From Urophycis tenuis (lineage: Eukaryota > Chordata > Actinopteri > Gadiformes > Phycidae), in contig JAXIVH010000024.1 of NCBI GenBank assembly GCA_036785325.1, positions 4,881,698 to 4,945,697 on the forward strand: 64,000 bases of DNA. The letters run 5' to 3'. The notes beneath the pieces are model-generated. The model was not told the origin of the DNA, made no database searches, and worked only from the letters and a program-made list of their open reading frames with translations. Of this stretch, positions 62,290 to 64,000 are shown piece by piece. The position numbers and the translations under genes were made by a program. Every line of letters starts with the position of its first letter. Positions within the stretch are counted from its first letter, which is position 1.

Positions 62290-62759
62290 TTTGTGTGTGT
62301 GTGTGTGTGTGTGTCCAGCAGGGGGCGTCCCGTTGTGACCGCACCCACATCATCTCCTTCCAGACGCCCTGCACCTCCTGTGCTGCCGCCCCCTCTGTCC
62401 ACTGCCCCCCGGGCTACACCCTCACCCCCCCCTCGCCCACTGCTCCGCACTACTCCTCCTGCAGGTAGACACCTGGTGCACCCCCACCCACTGTCACACC
62501 TCCCTCACATCCCAGAAGCATCTGGTGATTGAGCAGATCTAGCATGTGTTGTGATTGGCCGGTGTGTTTAGGTACGTGGTGCAGCTTGGCAGAACACAGG
62601 TGGAGCTAAGAGGATGTAGCCGTGTCTGTGTCAAATCTGTCGTCCAATCAGAGTGCTGCGCTGGACACTGGGGTCCTCTCTGTCTAGGTAGGTTCACACT
62701 CACACACATACACACACACAAGCACACACTCATGCACACACACATGTGCACACACATAT

Positions 62760-62811
<52 letters not shown>

Positions 62812-62913
62812 ACTCAAGCACACATACACACATGTCATCAGCATAGAGAGAACCTCTGCCCCAGTTCAAGAGGACCCACAACCTACCCTTGTGGCATACT
62901 GGTTTACACCACC

Positions 62914-62954
<41 letters not shown>

Positions 62955-64000
62955 CGTGTCCCAGCTGGTCAGGGAAGAAGTGTAACTTCCATGGAGCATG
63001 TCTGGATGGTGACCAAGGCAATGGAACCTGTCTGTGTGATGTGAGTAGCGAGTCTCTCTGCCTAGCTGTCTGTCTGTATGTCTGTCTGCCTGTCTGTCTC
63101 ACTGCCATCCATGTGCATAATACCACCTCTCTCTCCCTCTCTTCCTTTTCAGAAAGGATTTTCTGGATTTGCTTGTCATGAATGTCAGAGTCAGCATGCT
63201 TATGGATCCAACTGTGATAAAGGTACCTCATCTGTCTATCTCTCTGTCTGTCTGTTTGTTTATCTGATCTGTGACTTGTGTTTCTCTGTGATCTGTGTGT
63301 GTGTGTGTGTGTGTGTGTGTAGTATGTGACTGTGTGAATGGAGAGTGTAGTAAAGGTCCAGAAGGTTCTGGAGAGTGTCTATGTCAGCCCCCCTACAGTG
63401 GCCCTCGCTGTAACCAAGGTAACCACACCCAGATAGATTGCTGATAGCTAGGCTTCACAAATTTCAGCAATATTTGTTTACATTTCTTTATATTTACTTT
63501 ATTACTCCTTATCCATCTACCAATTTATGTGTGTGTGTGTGTGTGTGTGTGTGTTTCTAGTCAGTGACCACTGCAGAAACTGCAGTTCCTACTCGTACTG
63601 TGGGGGCTCTGGAGCCCAGACTGGCTGTGTCTGTCTACCTGGACACAGGAAGAGCCCTACTCTCAACACCTGCATGAGTAAGTAACTGTCACTGTGACTG
63701 AAATACGGCCGTGGTTTGGAGGAAGCAGGCATTACATCTAAGATGTCTGCGCTATGTACCGTGTTTTTGCCAGTTTGTGAACGTTGCACCATGCTCTGAC
63801 CCTGGGTCCGAGAGGCACCTCATGGGTTGTGGTGCAGTGGTCACTCGTTGAAGTGTGTTGCCGTGCTCACGAGTTGTTTTGTGTTGCCATGGTAACCAGG
63901 TGTGTGTTCAGCGAGAGACTGCCACCCCGACGCAGACTGCTCCGTGGTGGGCTCCAAGGTGCAGTGTCGCTGTAAAGCAGGTTACCTTGGTGATGGGAGG
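58968..64000 (+). CDS. stab1: Stabilin-1, N-terminal exons (partial, runs off the window)
   Basis: Stabilin-1 is a large type I membrane scavenger receptor of macrophages and sinusoidal endothelium, with fasciclin, EGF-like and link domains. Eight exons join in frame: 58968-59045, 62322-62464, 62572-62687, 62955-63040, 63153-63222, 63323-63418, 63561-63677, 63900 to the window end, giving 269 residues so far. Exon 1 encodes a hydrophobic signal peptide (IILLILLCVGA). Exon 2 starts the ectodomain (SRCDRTH, PCTSCAA) and exon 3 has VKSVVQSECCAGHWGPLC. Exons 4-8 are EGF-like: NGTCLCDKGFSGFACHEC, VCDCVNGECSKGPEGSGECL, GCVCLPGH and CRCKAGYLGDG. These match the N-terminal cysteine-rich region of stabilin-1. 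nisch lies directly upstream in the same orientation relationship as in human 3p21. The first fasciclin domain is not reached. Confidence 0.94.
59049..59162. repeat. (CA)n immediately after the stab1 exon 1 donor
   Basis: The donor reads CAG|GTACACACACAC, and interrupted CA runs to 59162. The same intron ends in (TG)n at 62249-62314. Confidence 0.92.
59349..60112 (+). repeat. 30-bp minisatellite, about 25 copies, stab1 intron 1
   Basis: Unit GGTCCCACAAGTCTCAGGTC followed by TTAAACTTCA, with very little divergence. Because 30 is a multiple of three, all frames stay open, giving a 465-residue artefact ORF with a 10-residue period. Confidence 0.97.
60488..60942. mobile_element. Non-autonomous DNA transposon with 9-bp target duplication
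   Basis: Left end TAGCCTGG, right end CCAGGCTA. Flanked by perfect TGTTCAAAG at 60479-60487 and 60943-60951 (up to 11 bp if the terminal TA is counted). An internal inverted repeat CATGCTGCTTTGCGCGCGAT (60634) pairs with the right end. 9-11 bp duplications are typical of Mutator-like elements; hAT (8 bp) is less likely. Confidence 0.75.
60952..61740. other. Non-coding part of stab1 intron 1
   Basis: No coding exon recognised. The flanks 60283-60330 and 61390-61420 both have CCCCCCCGA-type runs and may be ends of a larger decayed repeat that hosts the 60488-60942 element. Confidence 0.4.
61742..62066. repeat. Block duplicated upstream of stab1, right copy
   Basis: Counterpart of 56315-56605, ending about 250 bp before stab1 exon 2. 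It retains TTTTCCTCTACAG|TGTGTAC. Confidence 0.88.
62249..62314 (+). repeat. (TG)n before the stab1 exon 2 acceptor
   Basis: TG run interrupted by CTT, then TCCAGCAG at the acceptor (exon from 62322). Confidence 0.92.
62694..62835. repeat. (CA)n at the 5' side of stab1 intron 3
   Basis: Starts six bases after the exon 3 donor. The same 267-bp intron ends in (TG)n-TAG. Confidence 0.92.
62920..62954 (+). repeat. (TG)n-TAG acceptor of stab1 exon 4
   Basis: About 15 TG units run directly into the TAG at 62952-62954. Confidence 0.93.

Overview
This is a gene-rich stretch of ray-finned fish (teleost) nuclear DNA. The genes have vertebrate exon/intron structure with GT-AG introns and recognisable vertebrate orthologues. 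Introns are packed with (CA)n/(TG)n and minisatellites, and between them lie teleost-style SINEs, an L2-type LINE fragment, hAT and Harbinger elements and MITEs. No bacterial or CRISPR-like features are seen.

Layout, left to right. 1-3.6 kb: repeats and non-coding DNA. 3.68-7.14 kb (+): aspn (asporin), complete. 7.1-16.9 kb: a long intergenic run of minisatellites, a (GA)84 tract and a Harbinger-type MITE, with no gene found. 16.97-21.40 kb (+): ogn (osteoglycin/mimecan). 24.1-28.3 kb (-): cenpp (kinetochore CENP-P), whose C-terminal exons I could not find. 28.3-29.3 kb: head-to-head promoter interval. 29.31-37.19 kb (+): nol8 (nucleolar RRM protein), 17 exons. 38.44-54.05 kb (+): nisch (nischarin), 28 exons. 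54.8-57.9 kb: LINE remnant, local duplication and a tRNA-derived SINE. 58.97 kb to the end (+): the first eight exons of stab1 (stabilin-1).

The order aspn-ogn-cenpp-nol8 matches the human 9q22 block (ASPN-OMD-OGN-CENPP-NOL8) in gene order and relative orientation, except that omd is missing. nisch-stab1 matches human 3p21. The window therefore spans a junction between two blocks that are separate in human. aspn and ogn are secreted small leucine-rich proteoglycans of the extracellular matrix, cenpp and nol8 are housekeeping nuclear proteins, nisch is an endosomal/cortical PX-LRR scaffold and stab1 is an endothelial/macrophage scavenger receptor.

Most unusual signal: tandem repeats are seeded on splice junctions. 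In aspn, nol8, nisch and cenpp, repeat units contain copies of the exon edge plus the adjoining 5' or 3' splice site, producing arrays of up to about 20 decoy splice sites immediately next to the true one. nol8 exon 16 shows the apparent first step, with two-copy duplications at both of its edges. A second RNA-level pattern is splice acceptors made of (TG)n-TAG, in two stab1 introns paired with (CA)n at the 5' end, which could fold the intron ends together.
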